Source of the DNA: Halomonas icarae
GTDB taxonomy: Bacteria; Pseudomonadota; Gammaproteobacteria; Pseudomonadales; Halomonadaceae
Assembly (NCBI RefSeq): GCF_009901955.1
Contig: NZ_WUTS01000001.1
Location: forward strand, 1,213,666 to 1,277,665
DNA length: 64,000 bases
Direction: 5' to 3'
The notes under the pieces are model-generated. The model had not been told where the DNA came from, made no database searches, and saw nothing but the letters and a program-made list of their open reading frames with translations. Shown piece after piece: positions 45,351-54,923 of this stretch (its first letter is position 1; every line of letters begins with the position of its first letter). The translations under genes and the position numbers were made by a program.

Positions 45351-45917
45351 TCAGTAGGCCCAGACGATGGCCATCAGCAGGCCCCAGGCCAGTACACCGG
45401 CGGCCATGATGGTGTAGGTGGCCGACATGGTGTTGATATCGTTATCGCGGCGCTCGCACAGTGCCTGAAGCCCGTGATAGACGAGGCTGCAGGAGATGCC
45501 CAGGGCCACCAGCACCGCCAGGGCATTGAGCAGCAGGCTGGGAATCAGCAGCACGATCGCCGATGACCACAGCGGCAGTGGTGCAAGGGCCGCCAGCAGG
45601 TAGGCATCGTGATAGTCGATCGAGAGTTCGCGGGTGCCATTGACGACGGCGTGGATGAGCCAGCCCATCACGAAGAAGGTCAGCAGCTCGGCCAGAAACA
45701 GGATGGTGGTGATAAAGCGCCACTCCCTGTCGGCAAAGCCCATGACGAAGTCATCCCCATAGTGGGTACCGGCGTAGTAGAGCAACACCGGTGGCAGCAG
45801 CGACATGGGCAGCACCAGGCACCAGCCCAGGGCAGGAATCGACGGCTTGCGACCCTGCAGCGTCTTCCAGCCTGCCTGGCGGGTAAAGGGCAGTCGAATC
45901 ACGGTCAGCGGGTTCAT
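45351..45917 (-). CDS. YIP1-domain inner-membrane protein (YohC-like)
   Basis: This 188-residue protein has five hydrophobic segments and the Yip1 pattern of a short cytoplasmic start (MNPLTVIRLPFTRQAGW) followed by helices, as in E. coli YohC. Function is unknown. It is upstream of hmp on the same strand and divergent from a MarR gene. The 120-base interval before it contains an AT-rich dyad. Confidence 0.75.
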   Translation of the reverse strand: MNPLTVIRLPFTRQAGWKTLQGRKPSIPALGWCLVLPMSLLPPVLLYYAGTHYGDDFVMGFADREWRFITTILFLAELLTFFVMGWLIHAVVNGTRELSIDYHDAYLLAALAPLPLWSSAIVLLIPSLLLNALAVLVALGISCSLVYHGLQALCERRDNDINTMSATYTIMAAGVLAWGLLMAIVWAY

Positions 45918-45940
45918 TGCGGTATCCTCGGCGGTGGAAA

Positions 45941-45959
45941 AATATCATTATATGATATT
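45941..45959. promoter_or_regulatory. AT-rich dyad, possible MarR operator
   Basis: AATATCAT-TAT-ATGATATT is a perfect 8-3-8 inverted repeat in the divergent interval between the YIP1-domain and MarR genes. Its length and position suit a MarR dimer, allowing joint control of both genes. Confidence 0.55.
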
Positions 45960-46037
45960 ATTGATTAACACTTAGGCAGCAACCCTGTTGCTGTCAAGCG
46001 GCTGAGACATTGACCATGCCCATGCTGGATGCCCCTT

Positions 46038-46451
46038 ATGAGCGATGACGCCCTGACCAAGCAGGACTTTCAGCGTCTTTCTCACTTTCGCTACCAGCTG
46101 CGCTGCTTTCTGCGCCAGAGCGAGGATATCTGCCGCGAGCACGGCCTGACGCCGCTGCAATACCAGCTGCTGCTTCATCTGTTGGGGTTCGAGAGGCGGG
46201 AGTGGGCGTCCATCGGCGAGCTGGCAGAGCGGCTCCAGGCCAAGCACCACGGTACGGTGGCGCTGGTCGACCGTTGCGAGCAGCTGGGCCTGGTGGAGCG
46301 CCGCGCGAGTCGTGGCGACCGCCGGCGTATCGAGGTGCACCTGCTGGACCGTGGCGCCGAACTGGCTCGGCGAATTGCCGAGCTGCATCAGCCGGAACTG
46401 CGTCACCTGCATGAGGAGTTCCACCTTCCCGGCTGGCCCGAGCTGCCCTGA
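46038..46451 (+). CDS. MarR-family transcriptional regulator
   Basis: This is a 137-residue winged-helix regulator with the MarR core (TPLQYQLLLHLLGF, IGELAERLQAKHHGTVALVDRCEQLGLVERRASRGDRRRIEVHLLDRG). No cysteine sensor pair is obvious beyond Cys28, Cys37 and Cys84. The start is chosen at 46038; an in-frame ATG at 46029 adds three residues. It is divergent from the YIP1-domain gene and 91 bases upstream of the P450 gene, either of which it may control. Confidence 0.85.
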   Translation: MSDDALTKQDFQRLSHFRYQLRCFLRQSEDICREHGLTPLQYQLLLHLLGFERREWASIGELAERLQAKHHGTVALVDRCEQLGLVERRASRGDRRRIEVHLLDRGAELARRIAELHQPELRHLHEEFHLPGWPELP

Positions 46452-46467
46452 GTGGCGAAGGGGCCGG

Positions 46468-46481
46468 CTGACCTGAATCAA
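46468..46481 (+). promoter_or_regulatory. possible FNR/DNR-type box before the P450 gene
   Basis: CTGACCTGAATCAA differs from TTGA-N6-TCAA at one base. Centred at 46474.5 it would give a class II start near 46516, 27 bases before the P450 ATG. No clear -10 hexamer is visible, so confidence is modest. Confidence 0.4.
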
Positions 46482-46542
46482 TGCGCATCGGGCCGTCTTC
46501 TGGTCTCCTTGCTGCGTTTCTCACCCGATTCGAGGAGATGAC

Positions 46543-47700
46543 ATGAGCGATACACGCCAGCAGGACTGGGACCCGCGCGCCGAGGATGTCCTCAACGACC
46601 AGATTGCCGCCTATGACAAGATGCGCGGCCGCTGCCCGGTGGCCTTCAGTGACTACCTGCAGTGGTCCTTGTTTCGCCATGCAGACGTGAGGCGCGTTCT
46701 CGAGGATCACGAGACCTTCAGCAATGCGGCCAGCCGTCACCTCTCGGTGCCCAATGCCATGGATCCGCCCGAACACACGCACTTCCGGCGCATCATCGAG
46801 CCCTACTTCGGGCCCGAGGCCATGGCCGAGTTTGCCCCGCAGTGCCGTGCCATCGCCGAGGAGGTGGTGGCCCGGCTTCCCGCCGACGGAGAGGTGGAGG
46901 CGATGGCCGAGATGGGGCAGGACTTCGCCCTGGAGATCCAGTGTGCCTTCATGGGCTGGCCGACCACGCTTCACGAGCCGCTGCGGACCTGGGTGAAGCG
47001 TCAGCAGGCCGCTACCCTGGCCCAGGATCGCGAGGCGTTGGGGGAGCTGGCGCTGGAGTTCGACGGCGTGATCCGCGAGCAGCTGGCCAGTCGACGCGCG
47101 GCCGGCGATGATGCCCCGGATGACGTCACCACTCGCATCATGAACGAGACCGTCGAAGGCCGTGCGCTGACCGACGAGGAGATCGTCAGCATCCTGCGCA
47201 ACTGGACGGTGGGAGAGCTCGGCACCATCTCGGCGAGCATCGGTATCCTGATGCGCTACCTGGCCGCCGACCCCGAGCTGCAGGGGCGGTTGCGTGCCGA
47301 TCGGAGACTGCTACCGGCGGCCATCGACGAGATCCTGCGCCTCGACGCGCCGCTGATGTCCAATCGCCGCATCGCCACCCGTGCGGTGGAGATCGGCGGC
47401 CGCCGCCTCGAGGCCGGCGAACGCCTGACGATCCTGTGGGGCTCGGCCAATCGCGACGAGACGGTATTCGAGGCTCCCGACGAGGTCCGCCTTGATCGTG
47501 ACCCCGCAGACAATCTGCTCTACGGGGCGGGAATCCATGTTTGTCCCGGAGCGCCGCTGGCGCGCATGGAACTCGAGGACTTCATGGACGCCTTGCTCGA
47601 CGCCACGGTCGATATCGCCCCGCTGCCGGGTCGCCCTGCGATGCGTGCCCTCTATCCTGCCGGCGGCTACTCCAAGGTGCCCCTGCACGTGCGTCGCTGA
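46543..47700 (+). CDS. cytochrome P450 with atypical I-helix
   Basis: This is a 385-residue soluble bacterial P450. The heme-Cys loop YGAGIHVCPGAPLA (Cys334), the K-helix ExxR (Glu263-Arg266) and the PERF-like region (VRLDRDPAD) are present. In the I-helix the usual A-G-x-D/E-T-T reads V-G-E-L-G-T (residues 223-228): the acid before the conserved Thr position is replaced by Gly, so the normal acid-alcohol pair for O2 activation is missing. GAGGAG precedes the ATG. It lies between hmp/MarR and the nir genes and has no ferredoxin partner nearby. Substrate is unknown. Confidence 0.85.
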   Translation: MSDTRQQDWDPRAEDVLNDQIAAYDKMRGRCPVAFSDYLQWSLFRHADVRRVLEDHETFSNAASRHLSVPNAMDPPEHTHFRRIIEPYFGPEAMAEFAPQCRAIAEEVVARLPADGEVEAMAEMGQDFALEIQCAFMGWPTTLHEPLRTWVKRQQAATLAQDREALGELALEFDGVIREQLASRRAAGDDAPDDVTTRIMNETVEGRALTDEEIVSILRNWTVGELGTISASIGILMRYLAADPELQGRLRADRRLLPAAIDEILRLDAPLMSNRRIATRAVEIGGRRLEAGERLTILWGSANRDETVFEAPDEVRLDRDPADNLLYGAGIHVCPGAPLARMELEDFMDALLDATVDIAPLPGRPAMRALYPAGGYSKVPLHVRR

Positions 47701-47724
47701 GGGTCATTTTGCCCATGCCATAAT

Positions 47725-47762
47725 GAGGGAAGGCGCCGACCAGGCGCCTTCCCTCTTTCACT
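47725..47762 (+). terminator. terminator after the P450 gene
   Basis: A perfect 13-bp stem (47725-47737 with 47743-47755, loop GACCA) is followed by TTTCACTT. It lies 24 bases after the P450 stop and could also end nirF transcription arriving from the other strand. Confidence 0.85.
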
Positions 47763-47863
47763 TACCATCAGGGGCTGCCCCCGGCCGAGCCATCGGGTCA
47801 GTGTTTATGCTCTTTGCCAGCATCGGCACCACTGCCGGGAACAGTCCCTTCTCGCTACTCTCT

Positions 47864-49087
47864 TCAGAGCCCAATACGGTGCGCCCGGTCGGTAAAGAAG
47901 ATACCGCTGGGCGACTCGCTGTCGAGCCTGGCGACCTCCTCCAGTGTATGGGTGTCGTAGACCACCACCCGGTCGCTGTCGCGGGCCGAGACCCAGGCGT
48001 GCTCCCCCTTGGGGGTGAACTCCATATGCAGCACCGCTTCGCCGGGCGCCAGGGTGGCGACTACCTCGCGGCTCTCGGTGTCGATGACCTGTACCACGTC
48101 GTTGTCGGGATGGGCGAAGTTGACCCAGACCTGGCGCTCGTCGGGGCGACGCATCACGAAGATCGGCTGACCGTGGACCGGAATACGATCGACCAGTGTC
48201 CAGTCGTCGCCGTCGGCGACCAGTACCTCGTGGCGGCCCACCGCCGGCAGCCACGCCTCGTCGCCGGCCAGGGTCCAGCCCTCCAGGTGGGGCATCTTGT
48301 AGACCGGCAGGCGCTCCTCGCCGCGGCCGTAGTCGGGCAGGATGCGGCGAACACCCTGCTCCGGGTGCCACAGATCGAGCAGCGCCAGGCCATCCTCGCC
48401 GAATAGCCCGGCGATGTAGTAGCGGCCACTGGGGCCGATCAGGGCGTCGTAGGGCTGCTTGCCGATATCGGTGAAGCGCGTCACCTCGGGGGTGTCGCCA
48501 TGCATGTCGACCAGATGAATCTCCCCGGCCTCGAACAGGCTATAGACGAAGCGATTGCCGGGGGCATCCACCAGGCCCACCACCTTGGAGCGCTGCTGTT
48601 CACCGCTGTCATCGACCCAGGTCGCCGGGATATCGGCGACCTCCTTCAGGCTCTCGCTATCGAAGATCTTCACGCCACCCGGCTCGTAGTTGGCGACCGC
48701 CACCAGTGAGCCATCCTGGGAGACGGCGCCGCCGATGCTGTTGCCGGACTGGATCACCCGGTGGGTGATCTCGCCGGTCAGCAGATCGACGCGACTCAGC
48801 CCACCGTCACGCCCGAACACGAAGGCATGGCGGGCATCGCGGGAGAACTTCACCGAGGCGTGGGAGAGATCCCCGAGCCCCTCCACGCGCTCGAGGATGC
48901 GTCGCTCGCTGGTGTCGACCACCGCCAGGCTGCCTGTCGCGCGCTCCACGACCACACCGAGATCACCGGTGCCGCGTAGCTCGGCGGTGGGCGTGGTCTG
49001 ACAGCCGGCCAGCAGGGCAAGCAGTGAGAGGGCGGCGAGGGGCTTGCGAAGTGATGGGGGCATCGTGGGCATGAAGGGGTCACTCAT
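47864..49087 (-). CDS. nirF: heme d1 biosynthesis lipoprotein NirF
   Basis: NirF is a periplasmic, membrane-anchored beta-propeller protein needed late in heme d1 synthesis; it resembles the d1 domain of NirS but has no heme c. The 407 residues start with a lipoprotein signal (LSLLALLAGCQTT, Cys about residue 29) followed by seven propeller-type repeats. A conserved His (propeller segment HMEFTPKGEHAW) is near residue 350. The ATG at 49087 overlaps the nirC stop by eight bases; an ATG at 49072 would also fit the signal peptide. It is cotranscribed with nirC. Confidence 0.92.
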   Translation of the reverse strand: MSDPFMPTMPPSLRKPLAALSLLALLAGCQTTPTAELRGTGDLGVVVERATGSLAVVDTSERRILERVEGLGDLSHASVKFSRDARHAFVFGRDGGLSRVDLLTGEITHRVIQSGNSIGGAVSQDGSLVAVANYEPGGVKIFDSESLKEVADIPATWVDDSGEQQRSKVVGLVDAPGNRFVYSLFEAGEIHLVDMHGDTPEVTRFTDIGKQPYDALIGPSGRYYIAGLFGEDGLALLDLWHPEQGVRRILPDYGRGEERLPVYKMPHLEGWTLAGDEAWLPAVGRHEVLVADGDDWTLVDRIPVHGQPIFVMRRPDERQVWVNFAHPDNDVVQVIDTESREVVATLAPGEAVLHMEFTPKGEHAWVSARDSDRVVVYDTHTLEEVARLDSESPSGIFFTDRAHRIGL

Positions 49088-49421
49088 CCAGGGGGTTGTC
49101 ATTCTGCAGGTGATCGGCGATCCACAAGGCCTCCTGCTCGGTCAGCAGATCGGCCCAGCCGGGCATGGCGGTGCCCTTCACGCCGTGGAGGATCAGCGCG
49201 GCCAGGCCCTCGCGGCTATAGGCGTTCATGCGTGACGCGGGCAGCGCCGGTCCCAGTCCACCGCGCAGGGTCATGCCGTGGCAGGAGCCGCAATCCTGAT
49301 AGAGCAGTGTCTCGAGCTCGGCCTCGCGCTCGACGGTGAGCGATGGCTCGGCATGTCCGACAAGTGGTAGCGCACAGGCCACGGCCAGCAGCGTCAGGCG
49401 AAGAAAAGGATGCGGCGACAT
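49080..49421 (-). CDS. nirC: c-type cytochrome NirC
   Basis: This 113-residue exported mono-heme cytochrome has a signal peptide (residues 1-23, cleavage after GHA), the heme motif CGSCHG near residue 43 and a distal Met in GTAMPGWADLL. NirC can donate electrons to NirS and is linked to heme d1 maturation. The ATG at 49421 has AGGAG upstream. It leads nirC-nirF, divergent from nirS, with an FNR-type box about 42 bases before its predicted transcript start. Confidence 0.9.
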   Translation of the reverse strand: MSPHPFLRLTLLAVACALPLVGHAEPSLTVEREAELETLLYQDCGSCHGMTLRGGLGPALPASRMNAYSREGLAALILHGVKGTAMPGWADLLTEQEALWIADHLQNDNPLDE

Positions 49422-49477
49422 GGCGACTCCTGATATGAGGACTGACACGAGTGTCTCTGCCCGGGCGTCGGTGCGCA

Positions 49478-49491
49478 TTGACTGGCGTCAA
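49478..49491 (-). promoter_or_regulatory. FNR/DNR-type box for nirCF
   Basis: TTGACTGGCGTCAA fits TTGA-N6-TCAA perfectly and is palindromic in its half sites. Centred at 49484.5, it would activate a minus-strand start near 49443, 22 bases before the nirC ATG. Confidence 0.7.
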
Positions 49492-49568
49492 CCAAAGCCT
49501 CCTGCCCCAAGGCATATCAGCAAAATCCGAGCGGCTCAATTTCCCTTTGGGGGTAGCCCTCACGTGCT

Positions 49569-49582
49569 TTGATATACGTCAA
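49569..49582 (+). promoter_or_regulatory. FNR/DNR-type box for nirS
   Basis: TTGATATACGTCAA fits TTGAT-N4-(A/G)TCAA. A class II start near 49617 would leave a leader of about 148 bases before nirS. The rest of the 343-base nirC-nirS interval holds no gene. Confidence 0.7.
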
Positions 49583-49677
49583 GGTCTTTCCTAAAAGAGG
49601 ACGGTGAGCCGTTAAGAAGCATGAAGTATACGCGTTATTGAGCCACTCTCTTCCCAGGAAGGTCATCGGCCCATTGA

Positions 49678-51495
<1,818 letters not shown>

Positions 51496-51503
51496 TCGGG
51501 ATC

Positions 51504-51526
51504 GGCGGCGGGCCCTGCCCGCCGCC
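51504..51526 (+). terminator. GC hairpin between nirS and nirD
   Basis: A perfect 10-bp stem (51504-51513 with 51517-51526, loop CCT) starts nine bases after the nirS stop. No T-run follows, so it more likely stabilises the nirS 3' end or thins read-through into nirD than ends transcription. Confidence 0.6.
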
Positions 51527-51550
51527 ACCCGCCGCAAGTGAGCTGTGCCG

Positions 51551-52066
51551 ATGCATTGCCAAGCCCCGTCTATTAAAGCCGAAGACCTCGATGCGCTGGA
51601 CCGTCGCCTGATCGACAGCTACCAGCGTGGCCTGCCGGTCTGTACCCGCCCCTTCCACACCATCGCCGAGCGCCTGGGCAGCAGTGAGGAGGAGGTTCTC
51701 GCACGACTCGAGCGCCTTCAGGCCATGGGGGTGCTGAGCCGAGTGGGGCCAGTGTTCGACCACGCCCGAGCCGGCGCCAGCCTGCTCGCCGCGGTGGCCG
51801 TGCCCGAGGCCGAACGCGATGCCTTCGCAGAGCTCATCAACGCCGCTCCCGGCGTCAATCACAACTATGCTCGTGAAGAGCCGGCTCGTGAACACGGCTA
51901 CAACCTCTGGTTCGTGATGACCGCACCGGACGAGCCCGAGCTCGAGGCGCGTCTCGATGACCTGGAGAGGCGCCTGGGGGTGCCGATCCTGCGTCTGCCG
52001 ATGCTGGAGGGGTACCACATCGATCTCTCCTTCCCCATTCCCTGGGCCGAGCTGGAGCGCGCATGA
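51551..52066 (+). CDS. nirD: siroheme decarboxylase subunit NirD
   Basis: This 171-residue Lrp/AsnC-like protein is one of four that together decarboxylate siroheme to didecarboxysiroheme in heme d1 synthesis. The N-terminal HTH-like part (LDALDRRLIDSYQRGLPV) and the ligand-type ferredoxin-like half (EHGYNLWFVMTAPDE) match NirD. The ATG at 51551 is preferred over a GTG at 51545. It overlaps nirL by four bases. Confidence 0.9.
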   Translation: MHCQAPSIKAEDLDALDRRLIDSYQRGLPVCTRPFHTIAERLGSSEEEVLARLERLQAMGVLSRVGPVFDHARAGASLLAAVAVPEAERDAFAELINAAPGVNHNYAREEPAREHGYNLWFVMTAPDEPELEARLDDLERRLGVPILRLPMLEGYHIDLSFPIPWAELERA

Positions 52067-52605
52067 AGACGACCGACGACCTGAGCCTCGCCGCCACCGG
52101 CGCTACCCTCTCCACACCCTCGAGCGAAGCCGAACGCCGCCTGCGCGGCCTGCTTGAACAGGGGCTGCCGATCACGTCGCGCCCCTGGCGAACCCTGGCG
52201 GAGCAGGCTGGGATGGCCGAGGGGCAGGTAATGGCCTGCGTACGCCGCTGGCAGGCCGATGGCATGATCAAGCGCCTGGGACTGGTGGTGAAGCATCGCC
52301 GGCTTGGCATCCAGGCCAATGCCATGGTGGTCTGGGATGTGCCCGACGAACGCGTCGCCGAGGTGGGGCGCCGTCTGGCTCGCGAGATGGCGGTAACGCT
52401 CTGCTATCGCCGCCCGCGCCGCCTGCCAGACTGGCCCTACAATCTGTTCAGCATGATTCATGGTACCCACCGCCAGCGGGTGCTGAGCGAGCTCGATGCC
52501 ATCGTCCAGCGCCAGGGGCTGGAGGCGCTGGAGCATCGGGCGCTGTTCAGCACCCATGCCTATCGCCAGTGCGGCGGCCGCTATGTGCGCGAGGAGGCGT
52601 CATGA
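52063..52605 (+). CDS. nirL: siroheme decarboxylase subunit NirL
   Basis: This 180-residue member of the NirDLGH family shows an N-terminal HTH-like half and the marker CYRRPRRLPDWPYNLFSMIHG near residue 110, typical of NirL/NirH, which carry the catalytic His pair region. It is overlapped at both ends by neighbouring nir genes (four bases each), implying coupled translation. Confidence 0.9.
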   Translation: MKTTDDLSLAATGATLSTPSSEAERRLRGLLEQGLPITSRPWRTLAEQAGMAEGQVMACVRRWQADGMIKRLGLVVKHRRLGIQANAMVVWDVPDERVAEVGRRLAREMAVTLCYRRPRRLPDWPYNLFSMIHGTHRQRVLSELDAIVQRQGLEALEHRALFSTHAYRQCGGRYVREEAS

Positions 52606-53060
52606 CCCTCGAGGATCTGGATGCCGTCGACCGACGTCTGATCAATCACCTGCAGGATGGCCTGCCGCTGGTGGCACGCCCCTATGCGGTCGTTGCCACG
52701 CAGCTGGGCATCGGCGAGGGAGAGCTGCTGTATCGTCTGGAGCGGCTGCGCGATGGTGGGGTGCTGAGTCGCTTCGGCCCCATGTACCACGCCGAACGGC
52801 TGGGAGGCGGTCTGACCCTGGCCGCGCTCGCGGTACCCGAGGCGGACTATGACGAGGTCGCCGGGAGGGTCAATGCCTTCCCCGAGGTGGCCCATAACTA
52901 TCGTCGTGAGCATGCGCTCAACATGTGGTTCGTACTCGCCACCGAGACCCCGGCACGCATCGCCGAGACCGTGGCCGAGATCGAGGCGGCCACCGGTCTG
53001 CCGGTCTTCAACATGCCCAAGGAGGAGGAGTTCCATGTCCGTCTCCACCTGTCCGTCTAG
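52602..53060 (+). CDS. nirG: siroheme decarboxylase subunit NirG
   Basis: This 152-residue NirDLGH-family protein is similar to NirD (LDAVDRRLINHLQDGLPLVARPYAVVA, then HALNMWFVLATE). The ATG at 52602 has GAGGAGG upstream and overlaps the nirL stop. The 3' end overlaps nirH by 26 bases. Confidence 0.9.
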   Translation: MTLEDLDAVDRRLINHLQDGLPLVARPYAVVATQLGIGEGELLYRLERLRDGGVLSRFGPMYHAERLGGGLTLAALAVPEADYDEVAGRVNAFPEVAHNYRREHALNMWFVLATETPARIAETVAEIEAATGLPVFNMPKEEEFHVRLHLSV

Positions 53061-53619
53061 CACGCCCATCGTCGATGATGCCCAGCGGTGCGATGCCCGG
53101 GGGCTCGATGCCGTCGATCGAGCCATCGTGCTGGCGACCCAGGCCGGCCTGCCACTGGTTCCCGACCCCTGGGGGGCGGTGGGCCGCGAGGTAGGCATCA
53201 GCGGTGCGGAGGTGCTCGAGCGCATGCAGGCCATGCAGGCGAACGGGGTGATCCGCCGGGTCGCGGCGGTGCCCAATCACTACCGGCTCGGCTATGTGGC
53301 CAACGGCATGACGGTGTGGGACGTCGACGATATGCAGATCGAGCGTCTGGGCCGCGAGGTGGCCGCCATCGAGGGTGTCAGCCACTGCTACCGCCGCCCG
53401 CGGCACCTGCCGCACTGGCCCTACAATCTATTCGCCATGCTGCATGGTCGCAGCCGGGAGGAGGTCGAGCGCCAGGCAGAGGTGCTGCGCAGGCGCCTGG
53501 GTGATGCCTGCCGCGACCACCGCATCCTCTACAGCTCGCGCATCCTCAAGAAGACCGGGTTGCGCCTGGCCGGCAAGCGGCCGAACGATGCCGCCACGAA
53601 CGCCGGTCGTCGAAGCTGA
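53035..53619 (+). CDS. nirH: siroheme decarboxylase subunit NirH
   Basis: This 194-residue protein is paired with NirG as NirL is with NirD. The family marker CYRRPRHLPHWPYNLFAMLHGRS lies near residue 120. The ATG at 53035 sits inside the nirG end and has a strong AAGGAGGAGG site, so the long open frame further upstream is not the real N-terminus. Confidence 0.9.
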   Translation: MSVSTCPSSTPIVDDAQRCDARGLDAVDRAIVLATQAGLPLVPDPWGAVGREVGISGAEVLERMQAMQANGVIRRVAAVPNHYRLGYVANGMTVWDVDDMQIERLGREVAAIEGVSHCYRRPRHLPHWPYNLFAMLHGRSREEVERQAEVLRRRLGDACRDHRILYSSRILKKTGLRLAGKRPNDAATNAGRRS

Positions 53620-53670
53620 GTCGCGCCTGTCACGGCGACCCGGCACAGCATTTCTCAGCAGGAGAACGCC

Positions 53671-54903
53671 ATGTTCCGCGTCACCCGCTATATCAAGAGC
53701 CTGATGGAACCGGGTTCCCCGGGTCATGAAACGAGAGGACCGGCGCGCAAGCCGCCCGGCCCGGTGGTGATCTGGAACCTGATTCGTCGCTGCAACCTGA
53801 CCTGCAAGCACTGCTATACCACCTCGGCGGATATCGACTTCGCCGGTGAGCTCTCCACCGCCGAGGCCCATGCGGTGCTCGACGACCTGAGCGCCTTCCG
53901 GGTGCCGGCGCTGATCCTCTCCGGCGGTGAGCCGCTGATGCGCCCCGACATCTTCGAGCTGTCGCGTCGCTCCCGGGAGCTGGGAATCTACACCGGGCTC
54001 TCCACCAACGGCACCCTGATCACCGAGGAGAATATCGACACCATTGCCGAGGTGGGCTACGACTACGTGGGCATCAGCATCGACGGGCTGGAGGCGACTC
54101 ACGACGTCATCCGCCAGCGCCAGGGCGCCTTCCGCGAATCCATGCATGCGGTCAGGCTGTGCAAGGCGCGGGGTATCAAGGTCGGTCTGCGCTTTACCCT
54201 GACCCGCGAGAACTACGAGCAGCTCGGCGATATCCTGGCGCTGCTCGACGAGCACGATGTCGACAAGTTCTACCTCTCGCACCTCAACTATGGCGGGCGT
54301 GGCCGGCGCCACAGCAAGCAGGACGCCTGGTATCGCATGACCCGCGACGCCATGACCCGACTGTTCGACCACTGCCGCGATGAACTCGAGCGCGGCGTCG
54401 AGCGCGAGTATGTCACCGGCAATAACGATGCCGATGGCCCCTTCCTGCTGATGTGGGCCCGGGAACACTTCCCCGACCAGGCCGCGGCCCTGGAGCAGCG
54501 GCTGCTCAACTGGGGAGGCAACGCCTCCGGCGAGAATATCGCCAATATCGATAACCTGGGGCATGTGCACCCCGATACCTTCTGGTGGGACCACGACCTG
54601 GGTAGTGTCCGGGAGCGCCCCTTCTTCGCGATCTGGCGCGATACCCAGGACCCGCTGATGGTCGGCTTCCGCCAGCGCCCGCGACCGCTCAAGGGGCGCT
54701 GTGCCGAGTGCCACTATCTGTCGATCTGCAACGGCAATACACGGGTGCGCGCCTGGAAGGTCACCGGTGACCCCTGGGAGGAGGATCCCGGCTGCTATCT
54801 GACCAATGCCGAGATCGGTGTTGCCGAGGAGGACGAGCGCCGGGTGGCGGCGCCCCATCTCGCTACCCCCTATCAGGCCATCCAGGCCGTCGAGATCACC
54901 TGA
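53671..54903 (+). CDS. nirJ: heme d1 biosynthesis radical-SAM protein NirJ
   Basis: NirJ removes two propionates from didecarboxysiroheme to install the oxo groups of heme d1. The 410 residues have the SAM-radical [4Fe-4S] motif CNLTCKHC (Cys41, Cys45, Cys48), the SGGEPLM SAM contact and a C-terminal SPASM-type Cys set (CAECHYLSICNGN, then CYL near 372) for a second cluster. AGGAG precedes the ATG. Confidence 0.95.
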   Translation: MFRVTRYIKSLMEPGSPGHETRGPARKPPGPVVIWNLIRRCNLTCKHCYTTSADIDFAGELSTAEAHAVLDDLSAFRVPALILSGGEPLMRPDIFELSRRSRELGIYTGLSTNGTLITEENIDTIAEVGYDYVGISIDGLEATHDVIRQRQGAFRESMHAVRLCKARGIKVGLRFTLTRENYEQLGDILALLDEHDVDKFYLSHLNYGGRGRRHSKQDAWYRMTRDAMTRLFDHCRDELERGVEREYVTGNNDADGPFLLMWAREHFPDQAAALEQRLLNWGGNASGENIANIDNLGHVHPDTFWWDHDLGSVRERPFFAIWRDTQDPLMVGFRQRPRPLKGRCAECHYLSICNGNTRVRAWKVTGDPWEEDPGCYLTNAEIGVAEEDERRVAAPHLATPYQAIQAVEIT

Positions 54904-54923
54904 GGCTTGCGAGGAGTATCGCC

